Translations under genes and position numbers: made by a program
Shown: positions 23,986 to 31,603 of the stretch, piece after piece
Numbering within the stretch: the stretch's first letter is position 1
Layout of the letters: the number at the start of each line of letters is the position of its first letter
Source: an uncultured Eubacteriales bacterium
Lineage (GTDB): Bacteria > Bacillota > Clostridia > Lachnospirales > Lachnospiraceae
DNA length: 40,719 bases
Assembly: GCA_949299375.1 (NCBI GenBank)
Contig: CASGAH010000009.1
Coordinates: 1-40,719, forward strand
Reading direction: 5' to 3'
Notes under the pieces: generated by a model
Database searches by the model: none
What the model was told of the DNA's origin: nothing
The model's input: the letters and a program-made list of their open reading frames with translations, nothing else

Positions 23986-25281
23986 TTATTGACTCAGAAG
24001 CGTTTCCGCATCTTCCACAAATTTGTCCAGTACCTCTTCGATGTTCATTCTGTGATCCCAGTAGTGCTCTGCATCTTCCCAAAACAGTTCGTTCAGCGCT
24101 TCCTCATCCCGATCGAAAACGACCCCTGCAGCAGAAGCATACACAAACATTCCGTCCTCTGACAAAACCGTCTGCTCTGACTGTGCGGAGGAAGAGAGCG
24201 ATTCCATCAAGCTCTTATGGTTCACCGCAATGTGATCCGTCTCGGCAGTTTCTCTTAACAGACTGCGCGTTCCAGTGACATAGCGGAGAATCTCCCCGGC
24301 AAGCTCCGAGTCAGAGCACTCGTTCGTTCCGCCAAGCCAGACGCCATCCAGGCTGCAGGAGGACGGGCCGAGACATACCGACCAGTCTCCTGCCGTATCG
24401 CCGCAGTGCCCGCCCAGCACGCGCTCTACAAAATAGCTGCTGCCGAAAAATCCGAGTGTTGTCCCGTCGGACATTGCCGCATACCACTCCTCTGTTCCAG
24501 CTTTTTTATCCCAGGTCAGATCTTCCGCCAGCTCTCCATACCCGACAAGCGCCTCCATCAGGAAATCGCCAATGACAAATTGTTCGCTTCCCTCCGGATA
24601 CCAGCTGTCCGGATTGCCATGAAACATCATCGTTTTGATCGTGTCGAGCTCCGCAGCCGCGCGCACCGTTCCCTCCGACACAGTCTTTATCTGCTCCGCC
24701 ATGTCCGCAAATGCCTCCCAGTTGGAGATGGCATCCTCCATTGCGTGGGGATCTGTAATTTGCAGATACGTCTTTGCAAGGGAAGTCCGGTACACAAAGA
24801 CACTGGCCGAATCCATCCAGGAAAGCGCCCGCACGGTTCCGGAATCGTCCTCCCCGTATTGCAGCATATAGTCATACATCTGTGACAGATCCTGCTGCGA
24901 AATCCCAAATTGTTCCACCGGAGCAAAGATGCCCTTCTCCAGGTATTCTTCTTTTCTCTCCTGGGAAACGACAAGCAAATCCGGATATTCTTCCCCCTCG
25001 GGATCGGCAAGCTTATTTTCCAGAAGCGCCGCACCGGTTTCCCCCTCGATGGGCACAATCAAAACCCGCTCCTTCTCCTTTGGATTTTCCTCCAGAAACG
25101 ATTCGATCATTTCCTGCGTCGTTTCATCGCTGCAGTAAATATAAAACGATTTTTTGTCCTCAACCGCCGGAGAAGACGATCCCTCTTCTGTCGGGATCTG
25201 CGGGGAAGAAGACGGTCCGCAGGCGGCAAGGCACAGCAGCCCAATCAGACAAACACGACACTTCTTTCTGTTATTTCTCAT
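23986..25281 (-). CDS. Extracellular solute-binding lipoprotein
   Basis: A 431-residue lipoprotein: signal MRNNRKKCRVCLIGLLCLAA-C (lipobox LAAC), a Ser/Pro/Glu linker, then a two-lobed periplasmic-binding fold of the extracellular family 1 type. YPDLLVVSQERKEEYLEKGIF and LSWMDSASVFVYRTSLA match the first lobe and hinge, and GTTLGFFGSSYFVERVLGG the second. No ABC permease or ATPase is encoded here, so it may be a sensory partner of the histidine kinase upstream rather than a transporter subunit. GGAGG precedes the ATG by seven bases. It is the fourth gene of the RR - HK - small protein - lipoprotein operon. Ligand unknown; the fold call rests on general features and is less sure than the lipoprotein call. 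Confidence 0.78.
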   Translation of the reverse strand: MRNNRKKCRVCLIGLLCLAACGPSSSPQIPTEEGSSSPAVEDKKSFYIYCSDETTQEMIESFLEENPKEKERVLIVPIEGETGAALLENKLADPEGEEYPDLLVVSQERKEEYLEKGIFAPVEQFGISQQDLSQMYDYMLQYGEDDSGTVRALSWMDSASVFVYRTSLAKTYLQITDPHAMEDAISNWEAFADMAEQIKTVSEGTVRAAAELDTIKTMMFHGNPDSWYPEGSEQFVIGDFLMEALVGYGELAEDLTWDKKAGTEEWYAAMSDGTTLGFFGSSYFVERVLGGHCGDTAGDWSVCLGPSSCSLDGVWLGGTNECSDSELAGEILRYVTGTRSLLRETAETDHIAVNHKSLMESLSSSAQSEQTVLSEDGMFVYASAAGVVFDRDEEALNELFWEDAEHYWDHRMNIEEVLDKFVEDAETLLSQ

Positions 25282-25307
25282 TCTGTTTTCCTCCAGCCTC
25301 TCGTTTT

Positions 25308-25535
25308 TCAGTGTTCAAATTCGATGTCAATGTGATACGTGCTTCCATGGCGCTCTTTTGCCACAACAACTCCCGTTTTCGACAAAATGCGGTTCGAGGG
25401 CGGAAAGTTGCCTGACATCGCCAATGCCGGAACCGCCGTATAGTAATACGAAAAGGGAAGTTCCCCTTCTGCAATTGTCACCGTATCCCCGATGTTCAGC
25501 ACATCTCTCTCCATATGAAACATCTCTCTTCTCAT
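25308..25535 (-). CDS. Small protein of unknown function (75 aa)
   Basis: A 75-residue cytoplasmic protein with no membrane segment. The sequence alternates hydrophobic and polar residues and contains DTVTIAEGELPFSYYYTAVP, suggesting a small beta-rich fold. Its ATG overlaps the histidine-kinase stop codon (ATGA), so it is translated by coupling. It ends 26 bp before the lipoprotein start. Position inside the operon, rather than homology, is the reason I call it a gene. I do not recognise a family. Confidence 0.65.
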   Translation of the reverse strand: MRREMFHMERDVLNIGDTVTIAEGELPFSYYYTAVPALAMSGNFPPSNRILSKTGVVVAKERHGSTYHIDIEFEH

Positions 25536-27283
25536 TCTTCTTCTCCCTCTTCTTTGATCTGAGGAAACGAGACCATCGCCTTAAACAGGTCGCCGTCAAT
25601 TTCCAGCTCCAGCCTTCCGTCCTGCAGCTCTGCAAAACTTTTTGCGATGGCAAGTCCAAGTCCCGACCCTTCTGTGGCGCGGGAGGCGTCCCCTCTTACA
25701 AACCGTTCCGTAAGGGACTGGGGCGTCATTCCATCCAGATCCAGCGCGGAGACGTTTTTGATCGTAACCGTCACAAATCCGCCCTGTTCTGTGAAATCAA
25801 TAAACCCTCTTGTCCCACGAAGCGCATATTTCGCAATATTTCCAATGAGGTTGGCAAAAATCCGATACGTTTTCTGACTGTCCAGGTTCAGAATTATCTT
25901 CTTTTCCGGAAGATGGATGCGCAGCTCCACTCCGGAAGCCTCCAAAAGATCTGCCATCTCATAATAGACCTGGCAAATGAGTTCGCTCAGATTCACCTTT
26001 GTCATCTGAAGCTCCACGTTTCCGCTGGCCGCTTTGCTCGCCTCAAACAAGTCCTCAATCAGTCCTTTCAGCCGCATCGATTTCTGCTCCAGCGTAGCGA
26101 TATACCCCTCCCGCTCCTCCTCGGAAATTCCCTCTTCTTTCAGAAGATTTACATATGTGATAATCGCAGTGAGCGGCGTCTTCAAATCGTGCGAAACATT
26201 TGTAATCAATTCGGTTTTCATCTTCTGGCTCTTGAGTTTTTCCTCAATTGCCAGGGAAACCTGTCCCTGCAATTTGACAAGCTCCTGCTGCAGGCGCGAA
26301 AAGGGTCCTGCATCCTCCAGTGTTCCCTCAATCGTCAAATTGCCCCGGTTCATACTTGTCACCTGATCTACCACAACATCGTAACAGTCTTGAACGTGTT
26401 TCACATACATTTGGATCAGATAAAAGATGACAAGCGAATAAATCACCAGTATCGGGATGGCCATCCACCAAAACATCGCAATCACCGACAGTACGATGAA
26501 ATTGGCTATGACGATTTTCGTGATGGCCCAACTGTGCGCATCCTGCAAATCGATCTCCCGCAGGTCCGTATACATCTTTCGAATGCTCCTTCCAATGGAG
26601 CGGAAAAACACAACAATCTGATAGAGGCAAAACCCGACAATCGTTCGCCTCTGAATGTAGCGAACCGGACCAATTGTAATAATCTGGCGCAGCGATACGA
26701 CAATCGCATAAACTCCATACAGGAGGACAAATACCGCCGCAATCTGAATGAGCCATCCTATCGTGACGATTCCGGACTCACTCGTATGGAAAAAGAACGG
26801 ATATTGCTCCTCCAGCGGATACCGGCACTTCTGCCGGTAGAACTCGGCAACCCCCCACTTCAGATCAAAAACACCCGTGCTAATCCAGACCAATGCGATC
26901 ACGACGATCGCCTCAAACGGAATGCGATTGACAATTATTTTTCCGATTTCCAGCCGTTTCCAAAATGGGAGTAAAATGCCTAGAATGGCTGCGAGAAGAA
27001 CGCCTCCCACAAGAAGCGTCTCCAGCCCGTTCTCCCAGATATGGTAGCTTACATCTACAATGAGGCCCTCCTGAAAGTCCTTTCTCGCCGCATCATCGGT
27101 CCGCAGCCACTCATCGGTAACCGCAAACATATTCGGATACCAATAGACAACAATGCAGGAGATAAACCACACCCCAATTGCACCGAGAATTCCGCCGAGG
27201 AAACTGTAGAACCACGAATTGATTTTCACAAACTGCTGCCGGGCAGCTTCCCGTTCTTTACTGTTTTTCCATCTTATAGCCAA
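25532..27283 (-). CDS. Sensor histidine kinase, multi-pass
   Basis: A 583-residue membrane kinase. About six hydrophobic segments occupy residues 25-310, with one sizeable extracellular loop after the first helix. A HAMP-like linker follows, then the dimerisation domain with SHDLKTPL (phosphoacceptor His365). The HATPase region shows NLIGNIAKYAL (N box), a degenerate G1, and GSGLGLAIAKSF (G2). The start is taken as TTG at 27283, because AAGGTGG lies upstream; it overlaps the response-regulator gene by 26 bp. It would phosphorylate the regulator encoded just upstream. The signal is unknown, but the lipoprotein in the same operon is an attractive input. Confidence 0.9.
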   Translation of the reverse strand: MAIRWKNSKEREAARQQFVKINSWFYSFLGGILGAIGVWFISCIVVYWYPNMFAVTDEWLRTDDAARKDFQEGLIVDVSYHIWENGLETLLVGGVLLAAILGILLPFWKRLEIGKIIVNRIPFEAIVVIALVWISTGVFDLKWGVAEFYRQKCRYPLEEQYPFFFHTSESGIVTIGWLIQIAAVFVLLYGVYAIVVSLRQIITIGPVRYIQRRTIVGFCLYQIVVFFRSIGRSIRKMYTDLREIDLQDAHSWAITKIVIANFIVLSVIAMFWWMAIPILVIYSLVIFYLIQMYVKHVQDCYDVVVDQVTSMNRGNLTIEGTLEDAGPFSRLQQELVKLQGQVSLAIEEKLKSQKMKTELITNVSHDLKTPLTAIITYVNLLKEEGISEEEREGYIATLEQKSMRLKGLIEDLFEASKAASGNVELQMTKVNLSELICQVYYEMADLLEASGVELRIHLPEKKIILNLDSQKTYRIFANLIGNIAKYALRGTRGFIDFTEQGGFVTVTIKNVSALDLDGMTPQSLTERFVRGDASRATEGSGLGLAIAKSFAELQDGRLELEIDGDLFKAMVSFPQIKEEGEEE

Positions 27284-27971
27284 CGCCCCACACCACCTTT
27301 AAATATCTCGGGTTTCGCGGATCCACCTCAATTTTCTCCCGAATCCGACGAATGTGTACCATAATGGTCTCTGTCGCAATGGCTCGTTCGTTCCACACCC
27401 GTTCGTAAATTTCCTCTGAGGAAAATACACGGCCCGGGTTTTTGATGAGAAGAGCCACAATTTTAAACTCCAGCGGCGTCATTTTTACCGGAACACCATC
27501 CACCTTCAGCTCAACGGTATCCTCATTCAGCTCCAGTCCGCCCAAAACATAGACATTTTCAGGGACGGACCTCCCGCTATCCCGCTTTTTCAGTTCCAAA
27601 TACTTTTGGTAACGGCGAAGATGTGAATTCACCCTCGCCAGCAGTTCCATCGGCGTAAATGGCTTTGTCACATAGTCATCTGCCCCGATGTTCAGACATG
27701 TCACCTTATCAATCTCCTCCGATTTGGCAGAAAGGAAAATGACCGGAAATTCATGCGTTTCCCGAAGCCGCATCACCATTGTGATGCCGTTCATGCGCGG
27801 CATCATAATGTCCACAAGCGCCAGATGAATTTCTTCCCGCGCAATGATGTTCAGTCCTTCCACCCCGTTTGACGCTTCCTCCACAAGATAGCCCTGATTT
27901 TTCAGATAAATGCAAATTCCATCGCGAATCTCTTTGTCATCCTCTACGACCAGAATACGAAATTTTTCCAT
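27258..27971 (-). CDS. OmpR/PhoB-type response regulator
   Basis: A 237-residue regulator. The receiver domain (residues 4-118) has acidic Asp11-Asp12, phosphoacceptor Asp54 in LVDIMMP, Ser81 and Lys103 in DDYVTKP. The winged-helix DNA-binding domain (about 140-235) has the recognition helix ETIMVHIRRIREKIE and the ending YLKVVWGVGYKME. The start at 27971 has AGAAGGGG upstream; the open frame continues 64 codons into the intergenic region without family similarity. It is the first gene of the two-component operon. Confidence 0.95.
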   Translation of the reverse strand: MEKFRILVVEDDKEIRDGICIYLKNQGYLVEEASNGVEGLNIIAREEIHLALVDIMMPRMNGITMVMRLRETHEFPVIFLSAKSEEIDKVTCLNIGADDYVTKPFTPMELLARVNSHLRRYQKYLELKKRDSGRSVPENVYVLGGLELNEDTVELKVDGVPVKMTPLEFKIVALLIKNPGRVFSSEEIYERVWNERAIATETIMVHIRRIREKIEVDPRNPRYLKVVWGVGYKMEKQ

Positions 27972-28021
27972 TTTATTCCCCTTCTGTTTCTTTCCCTGTT
28001 TTGAACATGGAATCATTTTAT

Positions 28022-28043
28022 AAAAAAAGTCTAACAGAAGACT
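28022..28043 (-). terminator. Weak terminator after cutC
   Basis: A short AGTCT/AGACT stem (28039-28043 with 28028-28032) with a 6-base loop, followed on the minus strand by seven T residues. The stem is only 5 bp, so efficiency is doubtful. Confidence 0.4.
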
Positions 28044-28065
28044 GACTGTTTTTCTAAACAATTTC

Positions 28066-28854
28066 TTACAGATCTGTTTGCGCGGATGTCGTTTCCTTTG
28101 TCGTTCCAAACAGCACTTCCGCCGCCCGGCCCACTTCCCTCTCGTCGGTTTTCCAGATCTCAAACTCGGAAAGCCCCGGAAGGCCCATCCAGATTCCTTC
28201 TTTTCGATATGTCATCCGGCTGTCTGTCACTTTTTTCCCTGACATATGGAAGGCAGTCACACCGGTATGTTCCAGAAACGTTTGAATCACCGCAGCATGG
28301 ATTCCGGCTCCCGCCATGATCTCAATCGGATGTTTCATGGACTGCGCTCTCCGGCACAGCTGATCGATCAACTCCATTCCTTTTTTGCAGCTGTTTTGCT
28401 GTCCGGAAGTGAGGATGGTGTCAACCCCCAGCTCTTCACACAATTCCAGCGCCTCCCATGCGTCCCGGCAGACGTCAAATGCCCGGTGAAGCGTGACCTT
28501 GGCCGGGCGCGCCAGCTCAATCAGCTCTTTCATGCGCTCTCTTTCCAGACGTCCATCGGGCGTCAGGCATCCAATGACAACTGCCGCTGCATTTGCATCC
28601 CGGAACATGGCGACCTCCCGCCGGATCTGATCGTACTCCCATCTGTCATAACAAAAGTCTCCAAATCTCGGACGAATCAGGACGTGAATCGGCAGATTCG
28701 TCCTCTTCTTTACCTCCTCGAACAATGCAATCCCCGGAGTCGTCCCTCCGATCACCAGGTTGGAACACAGCTCCAGGCGGCTGGCGCCTCCTGCCTGGGC
28801 AGCCAAGGCAGACGCTGCGCTGTCCACGCACACTTCCAATATTCTCTCCCTCAT
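28066..28854 (-). CDS. cutC: CutC family protein
   Basis: A 262-residue TIM-barrel protein of the CutC family. It shows LEVCVDSAASALAAQAGGASRLELC, the IHVLIRPRFGDF segment and GCLTPDGRLERERM. KVTLHRAFDVC, TILTSGQQNS and IMAGAGIHAAV, which is close to the family's GGGI motif, are also present. The E. coli protein was linked to copper tolerance but its direct role is disputed, and the enzymatic activity is not settled. Despite the name, the gene is not next to copA (18 kb away) and has no CsoR-like operator. It lies downstream of nagA, separated by a structured region, and is probably expressed separately. AGAGG lies ten bases before the ATG. Confidence 0.92.
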   Translation of the reverse strand: MRERILEVCVDSAASALAAQAGGASRLELCSNLVIGGTTPGIALFEEVKKRTNLPIHVLIRPRFGDFCYDRWEYDQIRREVAMFRDANAAAVVIGCLTPDGRLERERMKELIELARPAKVTLHRAFDVCRDAWEALELCEELGVDTILTSGQQNSCKKGMELIDQLCRRAQSMKHPIEIMAGAGIHAAVIQTFLEHTGVTAFHMSGKKVTDSRMTYRKEGIWMGLPGLSEFEIWKTDEREVGRAAEVLFGTTKETTSAQTDL

Positions 28855-28880
28855 TCTGCAAATCCTCTCTTATGATCGAT

Positions 28881-28962
28881 CGGATCAAATGATCCGTTTT
28901 GCCCGCCAAATGTCTCTCCATCTGTGCAAGAGCCTGCCCATCTGGAGAGCCGCTTGGCGGGC
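28881..28962. other. Nested inverted repeats between nagA and cutC
   Basis: CGGATC/GATCCG (28881-28896) is followed by a two-level hairpin. The outer arms are GCCCGCCA (28901-28908) with TGGCGGGC (28955-28962); the inner arms are CTCTCCA (28914-28920) with TGGAGAG (28943-28949), separated by symmetric 5-base internal loops. It would form a stable RNA on either strand. No known riboswitch consensus was recognised. Confidence 0.6.
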
Positions 28963-28968
28963 TATCGT

Positions 28969-29010
28969 ACAAACAGAGAGGCTTTGACGGGCGCCTCTCT
29001 GTTTGTTTTT
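28969..29010 (+). terminator. Plus-strand-oriented terminator hairpin
   Basis: A 14-bp stem, ACAAACAGAGAGGC (28969-28982) with 28993-29006, and a 10-base loop. The T run (29006-29010) follows only on the plus strand, although neighbouring genes are on the minus strand. Confidence 0.65.
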
Positions 29011-29090
29011 GCAATACGTCCGCGTATCGCAGAAGATAATTTTTATCGCTGTTTTTGATCGTTTTTTTCCGCGCGGCTGCACGTTTTTTC

Positions 29091-30209
29091 TCACAGCAAT
29101 TTTCCCCTCAGAATCACTTGCTTTACTTCCAGTGTCTCCTTGTCCAGGAGTACCATGCTGGCGATTTTGCCCGGGCGAATGCTGCCGTAGCAATCGTCGA
29201 TTCCGACACTTCTTGCCGGATTGCGGGAGGCGCACAGCACTGCTGTCTCCAGCGGAAGCCCCATCATTTTGACTGCGGTTCTCATGCAGGCCATCAGGTT
29301 TGTATTGGATCCTGCAATTGTGCCGCTCTCTAACGTCGCCCGATTTCCCCGGACCTGAACAACCTGTCCGCCAAGAGAGTATGTTCCATCCGGCATTCCT
29401 GCCGCCATCATACTGTCGCTGATCAGAATGACGCGATCCTTTCCAAACATCTTAAACGTCGCCCGAACCATCTCCGGCGCAATGTGAACGCCGTCACAGA
29501 TCAGCTCCACCTCACAGGTTTCGTTGTCGCACGCAGCGCCGACCACTCCCGGCTTGCGGTGATGGAACGGGGGCATCGCATTGTACAGATGGGTAACATG
29601 GCTGGCGCCTCTTTGCAGCGCTTCTGCCGCCGTCTGTGCATCCGCCGTCGTGTGCGCGATGGAAATTACGACTTCGTCTTTGAGTTCGTCAATGAATTCC
29701 ATCGCCCCCTCTACTTCCGGAGCCAGGGCAACCAGCTTAATCATATTTCCAGATGCCGCATTTAATTCCCGAAACATTTCTGCATCTGGTTTGTGAATAT
29801 ACAGCGGATTTTGCGCACCCTTTTTCTCCATCGAGATGAACGGACCTTCCATGTTAATTCCGCACAGCTGCGCACCTCTTTCATTGTCATTTCCATATGC
29901 GCCCGCCGTCTCGCAGATTTTCTTCAACGTATCTCTTCCCAGTGTCATTGTCGCCGGAACAATCGCTGTAACGCCCTGGCTGGCTTCGTATTCTGCCATT
30001 GCATCGATCGCTTCCTTTGTTCCATCGCAAAAGTCGTATCCGACACATCCGTGGAAATGGATGTCTACCAGTCCCGGAATGGCATAGCAGCCCGATGCGT
30101 CAATCACTTCACCGCCTGCCTGATGAACAAACCGTTCCCCCTCAATGAAGACATCCCCCGGGACAAACACACCATCCTCAGTAAATACATCCGCATTTTT
30201 AACAATCAT
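29091..30209 (-). CDS. nagA: N-acetylglucosamine-6-phosphate deacetylase
   Basis: A 372-residue amidohydrolase that removes acetate from GlcNAc-6-P. Conserved features are the metal HxH in LVDIHFHGC, the metal glutamate in INMEGPFIS, and the histidines of SIAHTTAD and THLYNAMPPFHHRKPG. The catalytic aspartate lies in LISDSMMAAG. It follows nagB by 24 bp with AAGGGAG before the ATG, so the two form a nagB-nagA operon. The product, glucosamine 6-phosphate, is then deaminated by NagB. No PTS or GlcNAc kinase gene is in the window. Length is normal. Confidence 0.96.
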   Translation of the reverse strand: MIVKNADVFTEDGVFVPGDVFIEGERFVHQAGGEVIDASGCYAIPGLVDIHFHGCVGYDFCDGTKEAIDAMAEYEASQGVTAIVPATMTLGRDTLKKICETAGAYGNDNERGAQLCGINMEGPFISMEKKGAQNPLYIHKPDAEMFRELNAASGNMIKLVALAPEVEGAMEFIDELKDEVVISIAHTTADAQTAAEALQRGASHVTHLYNAMPPFHHRKPGVVGAACDNETCEVELICDGVHIAPEMVRATFKMFGKDRVILISDSMMAAGMPDGTYSLGGQVVQVRGNRATLESGTIAGSNTNLMACMRTAVKMMGLPLETAVLCASRNPARSVGIDDCYGSIRPGKIASMVLLDKETLEVKQVILRGKLL

Positions 30210-30233
30210 GGTTCTCTCCCTTCAGCCGTTTTC

Positions 30234-30977
30234 TCAGGCCTGTGTCGTTTCCTCAATCAGAGAAAGCGCCTCCTCATCTCCTACGAGAATGACATCGCTG
30301 TGCAGCTGCAAAATAGATCCCGGGACAGCCGGCGTCACCGGTCCGAAAAATGTCTGCTTTACAATCTCAGCCTTCCCGATGCCACTTACAACAACAACGA
30401 TCTTTCTGGCCTGCATAATGTTTCGGATTCCCATCGTATACGCCTGCTTCGGAACTTCCTCTGCAGAGGCAAAAAAGCGCTTGTTCGCCTGAATTGTCTT
30501 CTCCGCCAGTGTAACGCAGTGCGTTTCCTTCTCAAATGCCTCTGCCGGCTCGTTGAATCCAATGTGTCCGTTATGTCCAAGGCCAAGCAGCTGCAGATCA
30601 ATTCCTCCCGACTGGCGGATGATCTCATTGTAGTCTGCGCACGCCTTCTCACTGTCCGGTTCCATTCCATCCGGAACAAACGTCTTTGCCTTGTCGATGT
30701 TGACGCGGTCAAACAGATGGTGGTTCATGAAATAGCGGTAGCTTTGGTCGTGCTCCGGGGACAGCCCTTTGTATTCGTCAAGGTTGATGGTCGTCACTTT
30801 CGAGAAGTCCAGATCCCCCTTCTCGTACCATTCTACCAGCTGATCATACGTTCCGATCGGGCTGGAACCGGTGGCAAGTCCAAGTACACAATCCGGCTTG
30901 AGAATCACCTGGGCAGAAATAATGTTCGCTGCAATCCGGCTCATTCCCTGATAATCTTTTGCTTTGTAAATCTTCAT
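30234..30977 (-). CDS. nagB: Glucosamine-6-phosphate deaminase
   Basis: A 247-residue enzyme converting glucosamine 6-phosphate to fructose 6-phosphate and ammonia. Signatures include GLATGSSPIGTYDQLV (phosphate loop), TINLDEYKGL and the catalytic Asp/His region LLGLGHNGHIGFNEP. TLAEKTIQANKRFF and the MGIRNIMQARKIVVVVSG strand also match. It begins with MKIYKAKDY after AGGAGG spaced five bases, and is the first gene of the nag operon. Its strong promoter lies 47-74 bases upstream, beneath a region of inverted and direct repeats. Confidence 0.97.
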   Translation of the reverse strand: MKIYKAKDYQGMSRIAANIISAQVILKPDCVLGLATGSSPIGTYDQLVEWYEKGDLDFSKVTTINLDEYKGLSPEHDQSYRYFMNHHLFDRVNIDKAKTFVPDGMEPDSEKACADYNEIIRQSGGIDLQLLGLGHNGHIGFNEPAEAFEKETHCVTLAEKTIQANKRFFASAEEVPKQAYTMGIRNIMQARKIVVVVSGIGKAEIVKQTFFGPVTPAVPGSILQLHSDVILVGDEEALSLIEETTQA

Positions 30978-31023
30978 AGCTTCCTCCTTTTCTTTTATTG
31001 TGAAATTTAAAACTGTTAACTAT

Positions 31024-31051
31024 AGAATAGCAGATTCATTAAATTTGTCAA
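31024..31051 (-). promoter_or_regulatory. Promoter of nagB-nagA
   Basis: Minus strand: consensus -35 TTGACA (31051-31046), 16-bp spacer, extended -10 TGC-TATTCT (31029-31024). The leader is about 40 bases long. Confidence 0.75.
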
Positions 31052-31083
31052 TAAAAAACGAGGATTTCTTTACAATAATTGTT

Positions 31084-31112
31084 CGAAATGACGTTACTGA
31101 CACGCCATTTCG
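31084..31112. promoter_or_regulatory. Imperfect inverted repeat upstream of nagB
   Basis: CGAAATGACGT (31084-31094) and ACGCCATTTCG (31102-31112) are complementary except for one A/C pair. It lies about 33 bp upstream of the -35 box, a position suited to a regulator. Confidence 0.45.
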
Positions 31113-31140
31113 ATTACAATCCATTTTCTGTAAACACAGT

Positions 31141-31195
31141 GTTAACAGACATTCGTGTCTGTTAACACGAATGTCTGTTAACGAGAATGTCTGTT
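31141..31195. repeat. 17-bp perfect inverted repeat with 16-bp-period direct repeats
   Basis: GTTAACAGACATTCGTG (31141-31157) and its exact complement (31166-31182) flank TCTGTTAA. The right half recurs at 16-bp spacing: TCTGTTAACACGAATG (31158-31173), TCTGTTAACGAGAATG (31174-31189), then a partial TCTGTT. The array lies 90-145 bp upstream of the nagB -35 box. Confidence 0.8.
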
Positions 31196-31248
31196 GCGTT
31201 TCTGTTTGATTTACATCATTTCGCACCGATAAAAGCTGCTCAATGGCA

Positions 31249-31292
31249 AAAACCCTATGCAGGCGGGATGTGACCGACTTGCATAGGGTTTT
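31249..31292 (-). terminator. Terminator after tRNA-Glu/tRNA-Cys
   Basis: A 13-bp stem (31249-31261 with 31280-31292, core CCCTATGCA) and an 18-base loop, ending in five T residues on the minus strand, 12 bases after tRNA-Cys. Confidence 0.85.
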
Positions 31293-31303
31293 CTGATGAG
31301 AAG

Positions 31304-31374
31304 AGGCGTCTGCCGGATTTGAACCGGCGGTAAGGGTGTTGCAGACCCGTGCCTTACCACTTGGCTAAGACGCC
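31304..31374 (-). tRNA. tRNA-Cys (anticodon GCA)
   Basis: A 71-base cloverleaf: acceptor GGCGTCT/AGACGCC, D-arm GCCAAGTGGTAAGGC, anticodon loop CTGCAAC (GCA), T-arm GCCGG-TTCAAAT-CCGGC, discriminator U. The outermost anticodon-stem pair is C27-U43, a mismatch. No CCA is encoded. Confidence 0.95.
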
Positions 31375-31377
31375 TGA

Positions 31378-31449
31378 TGACTCCAAGGGGATTTGAACCC
31401 CTGTTACCGCCGTGAAAGGGCGGTGTCTTAACCGCTTGACCATGGAGCC
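31378..31449 (-). tRNA. tRNA-Glu (anticodon TTC)
   Basis: A 72-base cloverleaf: acceptor GGCTCCA/TGGAGTC with one G-U pair, anticodon stem CCGCC/GGCGG with loop CTTTCAC (TTC), T-arm AGGGG-TTCAAAT-CCCCT, discriminator A. It is three bases upstream of tRNA-Cys and cotranscribed with it. Confidence 0.96.
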
Positions 31450-31463
31450 CAACGACGAATGTA

Positions 31464-31492
31464 ATGATACCATAGCATTCTCCAAAAGTCAA
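31464..31492 (-). promoter_or_regulatory. Promoter of the tRNA-Glu/tRNA-Cys pair
   Basis: Minus strand: -35 TTGACT (31492-31487), 17-bp spacer, extended -10 TGG-TATCAT (31469-31464), ending 14 bases before tRNA-Glu. Confidence 0.75.
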
Positions 31493-31550
31493 GCATTTTT
31501 TGTTTTTTTATCAGGAAAATTTTTCGTTCATTTCCCTGGCATCCGCACGC

Positions 31551-31598
31551 TTCCTGGCAGGTGCAAAACGTACAGCGCACATTCTGTTCTGCCAGGAA
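31551..31598 (-). terminator. Stable hairpin just after the cvpA-like gene
   Basis: TTCCTGGCAG (31551-31560) pairs perfectly with 31589-31598, with an inner GTGC/GCAC helix. It begins six bases past the stop codon. No immediate T run follows on the minus strand, so it may be a protective 3' end rather than a classical terminator. Confidence 0.45.
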
Positions 31599-31603
31599 AA
31601 GAA

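Noticed and set aside
25154-26974. Plus-strand open frame of 606 codons opposite the histidine kinase
   Set aside because: Shadow of the kinase and lipoprotein genes; no ribosome site or recognisable motif.
28646-29014. Minus-strand frame of 122 codons over the nagA-cutC gap
   Set aside because: It is built on the inverted repeats and then runs through cutC in another frame; no ribosome site.
31141-31195. Possible CRISPR array
   Set aside because: Period is 16 bp with no unique spacers, and no cas gene is in the window.
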